Source: G963668605 sp963793625
GTDB taxonomy: Bacteria > Acidobacteriota > Terriglobia > Bryobacterales > Bryobacteraceae
DNA: 64,000 nt
Direction of reading: 5' to 3'
NCBI GenBank assembly: GCA_963793625.1
Contig: CAWCAT010000049.1
Coordinates: forward strand, 248,001 to 312,000
Of this stretch, positions 63,003 through 64,000 are shown piece by piece (position 1 is the first letter of the stretch; every line of letters begins with the position of its first letter). Both the position numbers and the translations under genes were made by a program. A model generated the notes under the pieces. The model searched no databases and was not told the DNA's origin. It worked only from the letters and a program-made list of their open reading frames with translations.

Positions 63003-64000
63003 TTATCCGCGCGTAAAGCTACTCTTCACGTCGCCCAGTGATGTGAGGCGAGCGGAGATGGCTTTCAGCTTATCGCGATCCACTACGATGCCGTGCCCTG
63101 GACCATCTGGAACAACCAGGCAGCCGTTTTCGAAACGAACCGGATCGACGGCAACGTCCTTGGTGTAGAGTGCGGGACCAACGGGGTCGCTGGCGTAATC
63201 GAGCCGAGGCGCGGCGAAACCCACGTGCGCCTGTGCCGCTGTAGCAACGCTCAATTCCTGAGTAGTGCCGATCAGGCATTCGAGATTCGCGGAATCCGCC
63301 AACGCGAAAAGTCGCAGCATCCCATTGATGCCGCCGGCCACAGTTATTGAGATGTTGAAGATGTTAACTGCCTTCGCGCGAATCAGCCGGATGGCATATT
63401 CAGGACTGCGAACGTGCTCGCTGACCGGGTGGTCTATCGCGCAACGCGCTTCGGCAATCAATTCGACATCGTCGCGATCGACCGGACTCTCAATGCTCTC
63501 AAACGGGAAACTCGAGAGGCGCTTATAGCAGCGCATAAAAGCTGGGAGCGTGAAGATTCCGCTTGCATCGAGCGAGGTCAGTTCGATCCTGTCCCCGTAC
63601 GTGCCGCAGATTGCATCAAGCAATTCCACATCCGCATCGGTGTTTTTTCCGAAGTAGAAGCGGAATGAACGGAAGCCGGCTTCCACCTGACGCCGGACCA
63701 GGTCGTTCCGATCCTCGACATCGTCACGGCTCTTCATGCGGAAAATCGGATAACAGATCGGTACGCTGTGGCGGCGTTTTCCGCCGAGCAGATCGCTCAG
63801 CGAGATGCCCAGAATGCGGGCCTTCAGGTCGTGCATCGCGATGCTGATTCCAGCGCGCACCAAACAGGCCTTTCCGTGGAATCGCGTACCTGGATAATTC
63901 TGCAGCATCAGGTCGTCGGTGGTGTTGATGTCCATCGCATCACGCCCGATGAGCAGGGCTTTCAGGCAGCACTCGAGGTCCGCCACGTCCGGCATCATCG
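63003..64000 (-). CDS. Enolase-superfamily (mandelate racemase/muconate lactonising) protein, 5'-truncated by window edge
   Basis: The window holds the C-terminal ~330 residues. About 70 N-terminal residues, up to the LLIGRD segment, are outside. The barrel includes SLDASG, FESIESPVDRDD and VSEHVRSPEY, where acidic metal ligands are expected. The usual catalytic K-x-K (typically LKLKV) reads F-R-F-Y-F-G-K, so at least one lysine is missing. This suggests a dehydratase or epimerase with other acid/base residues, or a non-enzymatic relative. It is the first visible gene of the operon with the MFS transporter and SDR. Confidence 0.8.
   Translation of the reverse strand, partial: MMPDVADLECCLKALLIGRDAMDINTTDDLMLQNYPGTRFHGKACLVRAGISIAMHDLKARILGISLSDLLGGKRRHSVPICYPIFRMKSRDDVEDRNDLVRRQVEAGFRSFRFYFGKNTDADVELLDAICGTYGDRIELTSLDASGIFTLPAFMRCYKRLSSFPFESIESPVDRDDVELIAEARCAIDHPVSEHVRSPEYAIRLIRAKAVNIFNISITVAGGINGMLRLFALADSANLECLIGTTQELSVATAAQAHVGFAAPRLDYASDPVGPALYTKDVAVDPVRFENGCLVVPDGPGHGIVVDRDKLKAISARLTSLGDVKSSFTRG

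Overview
This window most likely comes from the chromosome of an acidobacterium close to Candidatus Solibacter / Bryobacterales, probably a metagenome-assembled or long-read contig. The clues are a C-terminal domain near 56.1-56.5 kb that matches the Solibacter-type C-terminal domain (TIGR03437-like), many twin-arginine (RR) signal peptides on carbohydrate-active enzymes, five Gfo/Idh/MocA oxidoreductases, and coproheme decarboxylase (HemQ) of the kind used outside Proteobacteria. No phage, IS element, CRISPR array, rRNA or tRNA was seen.

Layout. 0-7 kb: truncated hemQ behind a stand-alone receiver domain; a DUF4139-like secreted protein; a pentapeptide-repeat protein; two membrane proteins; a 44-residue secreted CxxC peptide missed by length filters; and an XRE/S24-like regulator that shares an 18-bp palindrome with a neighbouring gene. 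7-14.6 kb: a GHL6-type glycosidase, an Old-Yellow-Enzyme/GltD fusion reductase (one frameshift), a frameshift-riddled Gfo/Idh/MocA gene and a TadE/TadG pair. 14.8-31.7 kb: about 17 kb of tightly packed minus-strand genes forming a glycan-utilisation operon (sugar isomerase/epimerase, three Gfo/Idh/MocA, GH2, GH95 alpha-L-fucosidase, UroD/MtbA-type methyltransferase, ThuA-like protein, S1 sulfatase, a six-hairpin glycosidase and two unknowns). Several members carry frameshifts. 31.7-34.8 kb: a DUF488 protein and a GH38-like protein with altered metal motif. 34.9-40.8 kb: sulfur assimilation (cystathionine gamma-synthase family enzyme, a possible structured leader, PIG-L deacetylase, CysP-CysT-CysW-CysA). 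40.8-46.6 kb: phosphotriesterase-like protein, a fructose-type PTS (IIC-IIB-[HPr-EI-IIA]) and a divergent AraC regulator. 46.6-59.9 kb: mixed single genes (BNR protein, B12-binding radical SAM, intradiol dioxygenase, Gfo/Idh/MocA, esterase, SixA-like phosphatase, AKR, OYE, GNAT acetyltransferase, a broken Solibacter-type secreted protein, a degenerate JAMM domain fused to a TonB-like C-terminus, an alpha/beta hydrolase with TPR). 59.4-64 kb: a sugar-acid-type operon (enolase superfamily, MFS, SDR, TIM-barrel protein, secreted protein).

A striking technical or biological feature is bursts of single-base frameshifts (12.6-13.2, 14.8-18.9, 24.4-29.6, 55.7-56.4 kb) next to fully intact genes. Protein similarity continues across each break with no in-frame stops, which looks more like uncorrected indels than old pseudogenes, but sequence alone cannot decide this.
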